Below the pieces are notes generated by a model, which saw nothing but the letters and a program-made list of their open reading frames with translations, did no database searches and was not told the origin of the DNA. A stretch of 51,411 nt of DNA from Gemmatimonadota bacterium (GTDB lineage: Bacteria; Gemmatimonadota; Gemmatimonadetes; Longimicrobiales; RSA9), in NCBI GenBank assembly GCA_039715185.1, contig JBDLIA010000012.1, forward strand, positions 1 through 51,411, read 5' to 3'. A program made the position numbers and the translations under genes. Of the stretch, positions 33,895-42,876 are shown one piece after another (the first letter of the stretch is position 1; each line of letters begins with the position of its first letter).

Positions 33895-35588
33895 TGCGCC
33901 GGCCCCCGGCCAGGCTGCTCGTTCCGGTCGCGGTCGTGCTCCTGTGGCTCGTCCTCTACCCCAACCTGTTCATCCTGGGCGAAAGCGTGTTCGGCGAGGA
34001 CGGGTTCACGCTGGAGCACTACCGGCGCTTCTTTGCGAGCCGCTCGGAGCTGGAGGCCGCGTGGAACAGCGTGTGGATCTCGCTCGGGAGCGTCGTGCTC
34101 GCCGGGGCGCTGGGCATCCCGCTCGCGTTCCTGTTCGGCCGGCGCCCGTTCCCCGGGCGCACGGTGCTGGGAGCGCTCGCGGCGCTACCGGTCCTGCTGC
34201 CGCCACTCGTCGGGGTGATAGCCTTCCTCTTTCTGTGGGGCGAAACGGGCTTCCTGACGCGCTCAATACAGTTCGTTCTGGGGCTCGAGGAGGCGCCGTG
34301 GAGGCTGTCCGGGGCGTGGGCGATACTGCTCGTGCACGCGTACACGATGTACGTGTACTTCTTCCTGTTCACGAGCGCGGGGCTGGCACGACTGGACAGC
34401 GCCTACGCGGAGGCCGGTGCGGCGCTGGGCGCGTCGCGCTGGACGGTCCTGCGGCGCGTGACGCTGCCGCTCCTGGCGCCCTCCATCGGCGGCGCCGCGC
34501 TGCTGGTCTTCATGACCTCGATGGCGTCCTTCAGCGCCCCCTACGTGTTCGGCGGAGGCTTCCGCGTCCTCACCACGCAGATCTTCTCCAGCAAGCTCAG
34601 CGGCGAGACCGCGCTGGTCGCCGTGGAGTCGGTGGTGCTGGCCAGCGCTTCGCTGCTCTTCCTGTTCATGCTCTACCGCTTCGAGTCCGCGCGCGCGTAC
34701 ACGGGGGCCGGCAAGGGAGCGGGAGGTGGCGGCTCCGCGGGGGTAGCGGCTGGCCCCCGGGACGCGGACGGGGCTAGGTCCACCTGGACGCGCTCGTCCG
34801 CCCTCCGGCTGACGCTGGCGCTCGCCCTGGTCGGCTTCCTGCTGCTGCCGCACCTCACGCTCGCCGTCGTCTCGCTGGTGCCGGCCGGAACGTGGACCAC
34901 CGAGCTTCTGCCTCCCGCGTACACGCTGGACAACTACCGCAACCTGTTCACGCGGGCCGAGCTGCTTCGGCCGGTGGTCAACTCGTTCCAGATGGCGCTG
35001 CTGGCCACCGCCGCCAACGTCGTCCTCGCGTTCGGCGCCGCGTACCTCATCGAGCGCCGCCGCTTCCGGGGACGGGGCGCCATGGCCGCGCTGCTGATCC
35101 TGCCCTGGGCGCTACCGGGCACGGTGCTGGCGATAGCGTTGGCCACCACGTTCAGCACCAACCAGTGGTGGGCCGGCCGATTCCTGCTGGTGGGCACTTA
35201 CGCGATCCTGCCGCTCGCGTACTTCATCCGGAACATCCCGCTGGTGACCCGCGCCGCGCAGGCGAGCTTCCGGCAGTTCGACCCCGCGCTCGAGGAGGCC
35301 GCCGCTTCTCTCGGGGCGTCGTGGGCTCACGCCATGCGCCGGGTCGCCTTTCCCCTGGTGCTGCCCGGCCTGGTAGCGGGCGCGCTGCTGGCGTTCGTGA
35401 CCGCGCTGGGTGAATTCGTCGCGTCGATCCTGCTCTACACGCACCGCACGCGGCCCATATCCATCGAGATCCTGTCCCAGTTGCGCGGCTTCGACTTCGG
35501 CACCGCCGCGGCCTACGGCGTGCTCCTTGTGGTGCTGATGGCGGGGGTATTCATGGTCGGCTTCAGGCGGGTCGGGGCCGGGCTGTGA
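33894..35588 (+). CDS. Fused ABC-transporter permease with two BPD domains (FbpB/ThiP-like)
   Basis: A 564-residue inner-membrane permease with about twelve predicted helices in two homologous halves. Each half ends with an EAA-type loop: EAGAALGASRWTVLRRVTLP in the first and EEAAASLGASWAHAMRRVAF in the second. The two halves are joined by a glycine-rich linker near residues 270-295. One protein can therefore supply both membrane domains of the importer, as in FbpB and ThiP. It overlaps the ATPase stop by one base and the next gene by GTGA. Confidence 0.93.
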   Translation: MRRPPARLLVPVAVVLLWLVLYPNLFILGESVFGEDGFTLEHYRRFFASRSELEAAWNSVWISLGSVVLAGALGIPLAFLFGRRPFPGRTVLGALAALPVLLPPLVGVIAFLFLWGETGFLTRSIQFVLGLEEAPWRLSGAWAILLVHAYTMYVYFFLFTSAGLARLDSAYAEAGAALGASRWTVLRRVTLPLLAPSIGGAALLVFMTSMASFSAPYVFGGGFRVLTTQIFSSKLSGETALVAVESVVLASASLLFLFMLYRFESARAYTGAGKGAGGGGSAGVAAGPRDADGARSTWTRSSALRLTLALALVGFLLLPHLTLAVVSLVPAGTWTTELLPPAYTLDNYRNLFTRAELLRPVVNSFQMALLATAANVVLAFGAAYLIERRRFRGRGAMAALLILPWALPGTVLAIALATTFSTNQWWAGRFLLVGTYAILPLAYFIRNIPLVTRAAQASFRQFDPALEEAAASLGASWAHAMRRVAFPLVLPGLVAGALLAFVTALGEFVASILLYTHRTRPISIEILSQLRGFDFGTAAAYGVLLVVLMAGVFMVGFRRVGAGL

Positions 35589-37093
35589 GCGACGACGGGC
35601 GGGCGACCAATCCCCTGCTGCGGTCGCTCGCCGAGGGCGGTCTGCTGCGCGGGCCGTTCGCGTTCGTCGATTACTGGGCCAACGTCCTTGGCCTGGAAGG
35701 CGTATCGCCGGACGACGAGGCGCGCGCCCGGCTGATCCACGACCCCACCTTCCGGCTGGGGATCGATCGCCCCGACCTGGACATCCCCAGGCTGCGAACC
35801 TACCTGCTGCCGCTGCTCGCGGGGCCGTTCCTGTTCCTGATGCGCTCCTTCCGCCGTCTGGGGAAGTACGCGTCGCGTTTCGCCGCCGACCCGCCGGCGG
35901 CGGTGCGGGCCCTGGACGCGTTTCGACTCGAGCTGCGCCCCACCGCGGACGGCGCCGTAGACGCCATCGCGCCCGACGGCCGCCGGCTGGCGGCGGGGTT
36001 GGTGGACCCGTTCCGGGTCGGCGCGTACTGCAGCCTCTTCTGGGCGGTGAACAAGATCCCGCTCGCCGCGCTGGCGTCGACCGTCCTGGTGCTCGTCGCC
36101 ACGCCGTTGGCCGCCCGCGCCGACCTGCTTCCGCTCGCACTGCGCCTGTGGGTGCCGCTGGGCTTTCCGCTTGTGGCGCTCGGCCTGTGGGCCCTCTATC
36201 GCGAGTGGACCACCGCGCTGTTGGGCGCCATGCCGGTCTTGATCGGCAGGATTCTGGTCGCCGCCTTCCAGTCGAACGCTGGCTTGCCGTGGGCCAACCT
36301 GGCCGTCGCGCTGGGCGCGATGATGGCGTTCTACGTTGCGGCCGACTGGTTTTTCGTGCCCCGGCCCGTGCCTCCGGCGTTGCTGTTGTACACACGCGCC
36401 GGACCCGCGGCGCCGTACGCGCGCGAGCGCGACGCGCCCTACTGGCTGGAGGGGGAGGCCTACTGGGTGTGGCGCTACCTGCTGCTGTCGCCCGCCGAGA
36501 TCAACAAGTTCTGGGAGCGCGACTGGGAGCGGGTCGAGATCTGGGTCCGCGCGGATGGGCCGAGCGCGGGCGAGTTGGAGTGGGTGGTGACGGATCTGCA
36601 CTACCGGGAGCTGTGGTTTCCCCTGGAAGGACTGGCCCGCAAAGCGGTCCGCGAGCGAGACGTGTCGGTCGCCCGCGACGCGGTCGCATCCGGCGCGTCG
36701 GGCGTATGGCTGGTCGAGGTGGACGCCGACGTGCTGTTCCACTATCCGGCCATACAGGGCGTGACCTTCCTGCCCGACACGGGGACCGTCCCGGTGCGCG
36801 GTCTGGGCCACCTGCTGCGCGCCCTCCGGGAGCGCAGAAACGACCCCGCCGCGCGGACGGGGCGGGCGCGCCTCGAAGCCCTGCGGCTCAACCATGGGGT
36901 GCACGTGCTCGGCGACCTGCCCGAGCTCATCGCCCCCATGACCGCCGACCGGCTGCTGTCGCTGCCTTGGCGCTACTGGCGATACCCGCTAGGGGCGGCC
37001 AGCCGCAGACAGCCTCGACTCTACGGTCGCCTACCCGACCCTGCCCCGCCCGAGGCGGCGGACCGCGCGCTGCAGATCAAGAGCCCGGACTAG
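35585..37093 (+). CDS. Membrane protein of unknown function at the end of the ABC operon
   Basis: A 502-residue protein with a GTG start in the GTGA overlap with the permease. Two or three hydrophobic regions occur near residues 135-265 (IPLAALASTVLVLVATPLAA, LWVPLGFPLVALGLWALYRE, VALGAMMAFYVAADWFFVPR). These are flanked by large soluble parts rich in W and R (YWLEGEAYWVWRYLLLSPAE). I do not recognise a family. Its tight coupling to the permease means it probably works with the transporter, perhaps in processing or sensing the imported solute. Its TAG stop is the first triplet of a dispersed repeat (copy C). Confidence 0.65.
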   Translation: MSDDGRATNPLLRSLAEGGLLRGPFAFVDYWANVLGLEGVSPDDEARARLIHDPTFRLGIDRPDLDIPRLRTYLLPLLAGPFLFLMRSFRRLGKYASRFAADPPAAVRALDAFRLELRPTADGAVDAIAPDGRRLAAGLVDPFRVGAYCSLFWAVNKIPLAALASTVLVLVATPLAARADLLPLALRLWVPLGFPLVALGLWALYREWTTALLGAMPVLIGRILVAAFQSNAGLPWANLAVALGAMMAFYVAADWFFVPRPVPPALLLYTRAGPAAPYARERDAPYWLEGEAYWVWRYLLLSPAEINKFWERDWERVEIWVRADGPSAGELEWVVTDLHYRELWFPLEGLARKAVRERDVSVARDAVASGASGVWLVEVDADVLFHYPAIQGVTFLPDTGTVPVRGLGHLLRALRERRNDPAARTGRARLEALRLNHGVHVLGDLPELIAPMTADRLLSLPWRYWRYPLGAASRRQPRLYGRLPDPAPPEAADRALQIKSPD

Positions 37094-37111
37094 TGTGCCG
37101 TTGCACACTAG
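37090..37111 (+). repeat. Dispersed 3'-end repeat, copy C (compact hairpin form)
   Basis: CTAGTGTG at 37090-37097 and CACACTAG at 37104-37111 form a perfect inverted repeat around CCGTTG. TAGTGTGCCGTTGCA matches copies A and B at 14 of 15 positions, and the first TAG is the stop codon of the preceding gene. It may also act as a weak terminator. Confidence 0.65.
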
Positions 37112-37131
37112 AACTTTTCTAAGTCGGCGGA

Positions 37132-37157
37132 ACCGTGTAATTGTTACGGTGTGTAAC
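37132..37157 (+). promoter_or_regulatory. Operator-like palindromes upstream of TPR gene
   Basis: This locally AT-rich stretch contains GTTAC (37143-37147) and GTAAC (37153-37157) as an inverted repeat. GTGTAA occurs twice in direct order (37135 and 37151). It lies 60-85 bp before the TPR gene start. This may be a promoter with a regulator site, but no known regulator motif is matched. Confidence 0.3.
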
Positions 37158-37216
37158 GTGCCGGGATCACACCACCTCTGTCCCGATCGGATCCGCAACC
37201 CAGGGAGCGTCAACCG

Positions 37217-38869
37217 ATGTCCATTCTCCGCAGGACGGGCCGAGCAACCGCCTTCGTGGTTGCCGCCGTGCTCGCCCCCCTTAACGCCACCCCGACGCAT
37301 GCCTTGCAGGCGCAGGACGAGGACGCGCCGCACGACCACGGCGACGCTCCAGAGGACTGGATTCCCGAGGCCGTGCACATGGACGCCGAGGCGTCGCCCG
37401 AAGCGCTTCTGCTGCTGAACCGGGGCTTCGAGGCGCTGCACAACTTCTGGTACGATGAGGCGCGCAGCACCTTCAGGGCGGCGCACGAGCTTCAGCCGGG
37501 TTTCGTGATGGCCTACTGGGGCGAAGCGTTCTCGTTCCACGACCCGTTCGGGCTGGACGGCGGCCGCCCCGACTCCGTTCGCGCCGCTTTCCGGCGGCTG
37601 GCCCCGACCGCGCAGGAGCGTAGGGCGCTCACGGCGAGCGACAGCGAGGCGATGTATGTCGCGGCGATGGAGGCGCTCACCGAGGAGGGCGACCAGACGG
37701 AACGCCGGCGCGCGTTCAGCGAAGCGCTCCGGCAGTTGGCGGAGGCTCACCCCGAAGACTCCGAGGCGTGGGCGCTCTACGCCATCTCGGTGTTCGGTAC
37801 GGAGGACAACATCCGCTCGGTTCCGGACGCCCGCGATGAGGCCGCGCGGGCGGCGCGCAGAGTCCTGGAGATCGAGCCGCGCCACCCGGGCGGCCTGCAC
37901 TACACCATCCACGCCATGGACAACCCGTCGACCGCCGAACGGGCGCTGGACGTGGCGCAGCGCTACGCGGAGGTATCCCACTCCGCTTCCCACGCCATCC
38001 ACATGCCCTCGCACATCTTCATCCAGCTGGCGCTGTGGGACGACGCGATCGCGGCGAACGAGCGCGCCTTCCAGGCGTCCGAGCTCTGGGTGGAGCGCAC
38101 CGGACGTAGCGCCGACGACCGCGACTACCACGCGGCGGACTTTCTCCACTACGCCCTGCTCCAGCAGGGGCGCCGGGCCGAGGCCAGGGCGTGGTCCGAG
38201 GAGATGCGCAGGCTGCGCCCGGGGACCGATCACTGGTCACCCGCGTGGTACGGCGCGATCTGGGAGGCCAGGGAGCGGGTCGAGACGAACGCGTGGGGGT
38301 CCGGCGCGCTTACCGAGTCGGGATCCGAGTGGCGCGACGAGCTGCTGGCCACGGGCGTCGACGCGGCTCGAACCGGAGACCTCGAGCGCGCGCACGAGGT
38401 GCTCGCGACGCTCACCGAGCGACACCAGACACAGGTGGAGCGCCGGCCAGGCACCACCGCCGAGCTGCGCTGGCGCATGACCATGCTGGAGCTCGAGGCC
38501 GACATCGCTGCCGAGGAGGGCCGCTTCGACGACGCGCACGCGGCGCTCGGGAAGGTCCTGCAGGCCGACGCCTTGCTGCCGCCGCCCAACGAAACGCCGG
38601 ATCCGCTGATCCCGGTCTACGAGCTGATCGGTGAGACGTTGCTCCGGGAGGGACGGCCGCACGACGCGATCGCCGCGTTCAACGCCTCACTCGAGCGCAG
38701 GCGTGGGCGCGCCCGGTCTCTGCTGGGCCTGGCGCGCGCGGGCCGGGCCGCCGACCGGCGCGCCGTCAGCGTCGCCGCGTACGGGGCGCTGCTACGCCAG
38801 TGGAGCAACGCGGACGCGGATCTGCCGGAGTTGGCGGAAGCGAGGGCGTACCTGGCGGCGAACGAGTAA
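37217..38869 (+). CDS. Secreted TPR-repeat protein
   Basis: A 550-residue protein with a signal segment (TAFVVAAVLAPLNATPTHAL, ending at ALQAQ). The acidic, histidine-containing N-terminus DEDAPHDHGDAPEDW is followed by TPR-like helical pairs: LLLLNRGFEALHNFWYDEAR, VMAYWGEAFSFHDPFG, SHSASHAIHMPSHIFIQLAL. The HxxH-containing segment is conserved in this family of exported TPR proteins. Such proteins usually act as protein-binding scaffolds in the periplasm. It faces the TPR lipoprotein gene at 38924-40429 across a strong hairpin. Confidence 0.78.
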   Translation: MSILRRTGRATAFVVAAVLAPLNATPTHALQAQDEDAPHDHGDAPEDWIPEAVHMDAEASPEALLLLNRGFEALHNFWYDEARSTFRAAHELQPGFVMAYWGEAFSFHDPFGLDGGRPDSVRAAFRRLAPTAQERRALTASDSEAMYVAAMEALTEEGDQTERRRAFSEALRQLAEAHPEDSEAWALYAISVFGTEDNIRSVPDARDEAARAARRVLEIEPRHPGGLHYTIHAMDNPSTAERALDVAQRYAEVSHSASHAIHMPSHIFIQLALWDDAIAANERAFQASELWVERTGRSADDRDYHAADFLHYALLQQGRRAEARAWSEEMRRLRPGTDHWSPAWYGAIWEARERVETNAWGSGALTESGSEWRDELLATGVDAARTGDLERAHEVLATLTERHQTQVERRPGTTAELRWRMTMLELEADIAAEEGRFDDAHAALGKVLQADALLPPPNETPDPLIPVYELIGETLLREGRPHDAIAAFNASLERRRGRARSLLGLARAGRAADRRAVSVAAYGALLRQWSNADADLPELAEARAYLAANE

Positions 38870-38885
38870 CGCGCCGCACGAGACA

Positions 38886-38915
38886 GCGGGGCCGCCCCGA
38901 AAGGGACGGCCCCGC
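38886..38915. terminator. Bidirectional hairpin between convergent TPR genes
   Basis: GCGGGGCCG at 38886-38894 pairs with CGGCCCCGC at 38907-38915, with further CCC/GGG pairing inside. It lies 17 bp after the plus-strand stop and 9 bp before the end of the minus-strand gene. No T-run follows, so Rho-independent strength is uncertain. Confidence 0.6.
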
Positions 38916-38923
38916 GGAGCCTC

Positions 38924-40429
38924 CTACATGCCGAGCCTGCTCCGGACATCATTTCGGATCAACGCGTAGCCCGGGCTGTTGAAGTTGTTGTATACGACGC
39001 TTTCGAGGAGGCTTTGCGCCTCCGCCGCGTTACCTGCGGCCTCGTGCGCCAGGGCCAGGTGATACTGATTGTAGACGTTGTCGAGGTTGGCCTGTGCGTA
39101 GTGGCCGATGGACCCCTCATGATCGCCCTGGAGAAGGCTGCTCAACGCCATGAGATCGTGCGCCGGCTCGTTGCGGGTCGGATTCGCGTCCGGCTCCAGG
39201 AGAGCCATCGCCTCCTGAGCCCTGGCGGCGGCACCGGCGTGGTCGCCGCCTCGGGCGGCTAGCACGCCCGCCCAGTACGCGTTGTTCGCCTGGGTCCCTC
39301 TCATGACCGCGTCGCCTCCCACCACCTCGGCCTGCTCCAGATTGAGCGTGGCGCGCTGATCGAGGATGGCGGCCGCGTCGTCGAGCATGTCGTGGTGCAG
39401 CGCCACCTGTGCGGCCGTGGTGAGCGCGAAGACCTTGAGACCGAGCTTGCCTGGGACATCCTGCTCGTCGATCGAGGAAGCCAGGCCCGTAAGCTCACTC
39501 ACAGCGGCGGCCGGATCCTCCGCGTGCACGCTGACCAGGGCGCGATACACGGCGAAGGACGGACCCTGACCCGCCCTCGATAGCCCGATGGACTGATCGT
39601 AGTCTGCGCGGGCGGCGTCGAAGTCTCCCAGGAACGAGTTGACGTGTCCCCGCTGCTGCACGGGTGAAGCGTCCTCGGGAGCCAACTCGTGTGCTCTCGT
39701 GTACGCGTCCCGCGCTCCAACGAGGTCGTTTTGAGCCCGCAACGCGTCTCCGAGGAAGTCGTGGCTATTCGGCTCGTCCGGCGCCAGTTCCACGACCCTT
39801 CGCATGTTTTCGACCGCTCGATCGAAGTCCTTCGGCTGATTGAAAATGTACGAATTGCCGAGGAACCCGTAGGCGGGCGCGAAGTCCGGCGCGAGCTCCG
39901 TCGCGCGTAGGGCAGATGCGCGTGCCTCGGCCATCTGCCTCATTCCTGCCTGGACCCCAGCGAGAATCAGCTGCGCGCGTGCGCTTTCCGGCTGGCCCTC
40001 GACCAACTGCTGGGCGAGCCGCAGCTGGCCCTCGCTGTTGTTCTCGAGTCCCTGACGGGTGATCTCGATTTCGAGTCGTTCCGCATCGCTCGCGCCCTCG
40101 GCGTTGGCTTCGGCGGCTTCCAGCCCGGAGATGAACTCGTCGGCCGAGTTCGCCGTGTTGGCTACCCGGAGGTGCCCCAGGGCGAAGGATGGATCCGCCT
40201 CTACCGCGGCAGCGAAGTGCACATTCGCGTCGATGACGCGGCCCATGTCCAGGGCGTGCTGACCCTCCCGGTAATGGGTCATCGCGGCCTCAGAGGACGA
40301 CGACAGTGGCATGTCGACGACCACGGTCGTGCCTTCGTCCGTCGCGGCCTGTTCACCGGCGTCGCCGGCGCAGGCCAACAGCGATGAGCCGACCAACAGG
40401 GCCAACAGGGGGGTTCTGGTGTTGAGCAT
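38924..40429 (-). CDS. TPR-repeat lipoprotein
   Basis: A 501-residue lipoprotein. MLNTRTPLLALLVGSSLLAC carries a good lipobox (C20). After a short linker, consecutive TPR motifs run through most of the chain: AMTHYREGQHALDMGRVIDA, AYGFLGNSYIFNQPKDFDRA, LGDALRAQNDLVGARDAYTR, QLLEGQP-like turns, and ALAHEAAGNAAEAQSLLESV near the end. It is probably a scaffold or chaperone for envelope proteins. It is convergent with the exported TPR protein, and the two could have arisen independently; their sequences are not close paralogs. Confidence 0.78.
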   Translation of the reverse strand: MLNTRTPLLALLVGSSLLACAGDAGEQAATDEGTTVVVDMPLSSSSEAAMTHYREGQHALDMGRVIDANVHFAAAVEADPSFALGHLRVANTANSADEFISGLEAAEANAEGASDAERLEIEITRQGLENNSEGQLRLAQQLVEGQPESARAQLILAGVQAGMRQMAEARASALRATELAPDFAPAYGFLGNSYIFNQPKDFDRAVENMRRVVELAPDEPNSHDFLGDALRAQNDLVGARDAYTRAHELAPEDASPVQQRGHVNSFLGDFDAARADYDQSIGLSRAGQGPSFAVYRALVSVHAEDPAAAVSELTGLASSIDEQDVPGKLGLKVFALTTAAQVALHHDMLDDAAAILDQRATLNLEQAEVVGGDAVMRGTQANNAYWAGVLAARGGDHAGAAARAQEAMALLEPDANPTRNEPAHDLMALSSLLQGDHEGSIGHYAQANLDNVYNQYHLALAHEAAGNAAEAQSLLESVVYNNFNSPGYALIRNDVRSRLGM

Positions 40430-40614
40430 AGATTCCTCCTTGTCCGGTATCGGACCGGTCCCTTGTCGCGGCCGAGATCGGGGGTGTCTCCGCGCGCTGG
40501 TGGGGCCTGCAACCTGATTGTGGAAAACTCTTTAGGCAATGGGCAGAATGGTCGGCCCGAACGGACGGTCGTCGGGCCCTTCCCCGGGGCCCGCGCCTTG
40601 CGGACATTGCGGGC

Positions 40615-41427
40615 ATGCTACCGACTTTTGTGATCATCGGGACGATGAAGGGCGGAACCACCAGCCTCTTCTACTATCTCGCGGAGCACCCGCAGGTCCG
40701 CATGGCTTCCCTGCGGGAGTCGGACTTCTTCGTGGCCCGGCGCAACTACGGCAAGGGCCTCGCGTGGTACGAGTCCCTGTACGACGGGCCGGAGGGGCCG
40801 TCGATCTTCGGCGAGTCATCGCCCAACTACGCCAAGCGGCAGTTCTTTCCCGGGGTGCCCGAGCGCATGCACGCCGCGGTGCCGAACGCCCGGCTGGTCT
40901 ACTGCCTGCGCGACCCCATCGACCGCATCGTGTCGCATTGGGTCCACAACGTTTCGCAGGGCCGGGAAAGCGCGTCGCTGGACGATGCGCTGTCCGATCC
41001 AGCCGAGAACACCTACGTGCGGACCAGCCAGTACCACTATCAGATCAGGGCGTTTCTGTCGTACTACGGACTGGACGACGTGCTGTTCGTGGACTCGAAC
41101 GAACTCCGGTCGGATAGGCGGCGGACGCTGCGGGACGTGTTCGACTTCGTGGGCGCGGACCCCGCATTCGAGGCCCCAGCGTTCGATCGGCTGCACCACG
41201 TCTCCTCGATCAAGGAGCGGCCGGCCCGCATGGACCGATTCGTCCCCAGCGTGCGGCTGAGAAAGGCGCTGCGTCCGCTGCTGCCGGCCTATCTCGGGGC
41301 GCCTCGGCCCATCGAGGACGCCGCGATGTCGCCCGTCGTGCGGGATCGCATCGCTGGGGTGCTACACGCGGACGCCGAAGCGCTTCGCTCGCTCACAGGC
41401 AAGAAGTTCGAAGGCTGGAGCGTGTAG
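40615..41427 (+). CDS. Sulfotransferase-domain protein
   Basis: A 270-residue PAPS-dependent sulfotransferase-like protein. The 5'-phosphosulfate loop is MKGGTTSLFYYLAEHPQV (K12 and T15-T16). The 3'-phosphate-binding segment is VYCLRDPIDRIVSHW (R99, S107). FGESSPNYAK lies between them, as in heparan-sulfate and related bacterial sulfotransferases. The acceptor could be a sugar, lipid or polysaccharide; nothing nearby identifies it. The gene appears to lack a good ribosome site. A GC-rich hairpin (40573-40579 with 40587-40593) lies just upstream. The TAG stop forms the start of dispersed repeat copy B. Confidence 0.88.
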   Translation: MLPTFVIIGTMKGGTTSLFYYLAEHPQVRMASLRESDFFVARRNYGKGLAWYESLYDGPEGPSIFGESSPNYAKRQFFPGVPERMHAAVPNARLVYCLRDPIDRIVSHWVHNVSQGRESASLDDALSDPAENTYVRTSQYHYQIRAFLSYYGLDDVLFVDSNELRSDRRRTLRDVFDFVGADPAFEAPAFDRLHHVSSIKERPARMDRFVPSVRLRKALRPLLPAYLGAPRPIEDAAMSPVVRDRIAGVLHADAEALRSLTGKKFEGWSV

Positions 41428-41461
41428 TGTACCGTTGCAGAAGTCCCCGTAGGCACACTAG
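41425..41461 (+). repeat. Dispersed 3'-end repeat, copy B
   Basis: The sequence begins TAGTGTACCGTTGCAGAAG and ends GTAGGCACACTAG, so TAGTGT and ACACTA form inverted ends around a 24-base interior. It matches copy A over about 30 bases, with one C inserted. The first TAG is the stop of the sulfotransferase gene. The compact size and inverted ends recall a MITE-like remnant. Confidence 0.72.
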
Positions 41462-41543
41462 GCACCGCGCCCCTGAAACCTGATTCCGGCGCGCCCGTAG
41501 GGATGCCCGCGAGAGCGAATCCGGCTTGTGGAGGATCCAGATC

Positions 41544-42764
41544 ATGTGGCTTTCCGTTGCGCTGGCCATGGCGGCCGCTGCGCCCGTCCAGACACAGCAG
41601 GCACCGTCCCACACCGACCGCATGTACGGCGTCGTCACCACGGACGACGGCGACACCTACGAGGGCTTCATCCGTTGGACCGACAACGAGGGTAGCTGGT
41701 CCGATTTCCTGAACGGAAACAAGCGCCTGGACCCCGAGCACCGGGACCAGGCGCGCGAGATGTCCGGCCGGCGCTCCCGGGGATTCTCGATCCTGGGCAT
41801 CCGCATTTCCTTCGACGACGACGGATCCGACCAGGCCTCTTCAGGACTTCGATTCGGGCACATTGCCTCCCTGGAGCGCCAGCGCGGCGGGCGCGCCGAG
41901 ATCGTCCTGCTCTCCGGCGAGGTGGTGGAGTTCGATGGAGGCTCCTCGGACATCGGCGGCGGTATGGAGCTGACCGTCGAGGATCCCATGCGCGGGACCG
42001 TCGAGGTGGACTGGCGCGACCTGGACCGGGTCGAGTTCTCCGACGCTCCGGCCGACGCGGCCCCGCTGGCGCAGCGGCTGTACGGCACGCTACGCACGCA
42101 GGAGGGGCATGCGTTCACCGGGTTCATCGCTTGGGACTCGGACGAGATCCTCACCACCGACGTGCTGGACGGCGACGAGAAGGGCCGCGACCGGGAGATC
42201 CCGTTCGCCAACATCGGCTCGATCCAGCGCTTCAGCAGCTCGGGCGCGAGGATCACGCTGGCCAACGGCGAAGAGATCGTGCTCAAAGACTCCAACGACG
42301 TGGACGACGACAACCGCGGCATAATCGTAGCCGACCCGCAGTTGGGTCAGGTAACCGTGGACTGGGACGAGTTCCTGGACGTCACCTTCGAGCCCGCGCC
42401 CGCGGACGCCGCGCCACGCTCTCGCTTCGACGGCGGCCGGCGACTCCGGGGCACCGTGGAGACGGAGGACGGCAGAGAGCTCAAGGGGACCATCCGCTGG
42501 GACAACGACGAGGAGTTCACCTGGGAAGCCCTGGACGGCGAAGCCGCGTACGTGGAAATGGACATCGAGCTCGGCAACGTCGCGTCCATCGAGCGGCTGG
42601 ACGACGACTCCGCCCAGGTCACGCTCCACGACGGACGCACGTTCGAGATGAGCGGATCGAACGACGTAGACGAGCACAACAAGGGCATCTTCGTCACCGA
42701 CGCGGCGGGGACCGTGACCATGCTCGACTGGGAGGAATTCCGCGTCGTCCGTTTCGACGGCTGA
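41544..42764 (+). CDS. Secreted protein with three internal beta-rich repeats
   Basis: A 406-residue protein from the ATG at 41544, which has GGAGG about 9 bases upstream; an upstream TTG is rejected. A signal peptide (MWLSVALAMAAAAPVQTQ) precedes three homologous units of about 105-140 residues, at about 28-167, 180-283 and 301-406. Each reads roughly (L/M)xGxxxTxDGxxxxGxIxWDxxE, then LxNGExxxxxxSNDVDxxNxGI, and ends with a (V/M)xxDWxEFxxVxF closing strand. Clear pieces are TIRWDNDEEFTWEALDGEA and HDGRTFEMSGSNDVDEHNKG. The first unit carries a longer insertion. The family is unknown; a repeated beta-sandwich for surface binding is plausible. Confidence 0.7.
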   Translation: MWLSVALAMAAAAPVQTQQAPSHTDRMYGVVTTDDGDTYEGFIRWTDNEGSWSDFLNGNKRLDPEHRDQAREMSGRRSRGFSILGIRISFDDDGSDQASSGLRFGHIASLERQRGGRAEIVLLSGEVVEFDGGSSDIGGGMELTVEDPMRGTVEVDWRDLDRVEFSDAPADAAPLAQRLYGTLRTQEGHAFTGFIAWDSDEILTTDVLDGDEKGRDREIPFANIGSIQRFSSSGARITLANGEEIVLKDSNDVDDDNRGIIVADPQLGQVTVDWDEFLDVTFEPAPADAAPRSRFDGGRRLRGTVETEDGRELKGTIRWDNDEEFTWEALDGEAAYVEMDIELGNVASIERLDDDSAQVTLHDGRTFEMSGSNDVDEHNKGIFVTDAAGTVTMLDWEEFRVVRFDG

Positions 42765-42876
42765 GTCGCGTTTGAACCCCACGGCGCGACGCGGCATCAC
42801 AGAATGGACCTCCTGACTCTTCGTTAGGCTGGGCGGGGCCCGATAGTGCCCCGTTCGCATCCCCAGGGAGATTGTC

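Noticed and set aside
28139-37093. Plain ferric-iron uptake operon
   Set aside because: The binding protein and permease fit that family, but the PIG-L deacetylase and two unknown proteins in the coupled unit make a simple ferric transporter an incomplete description.
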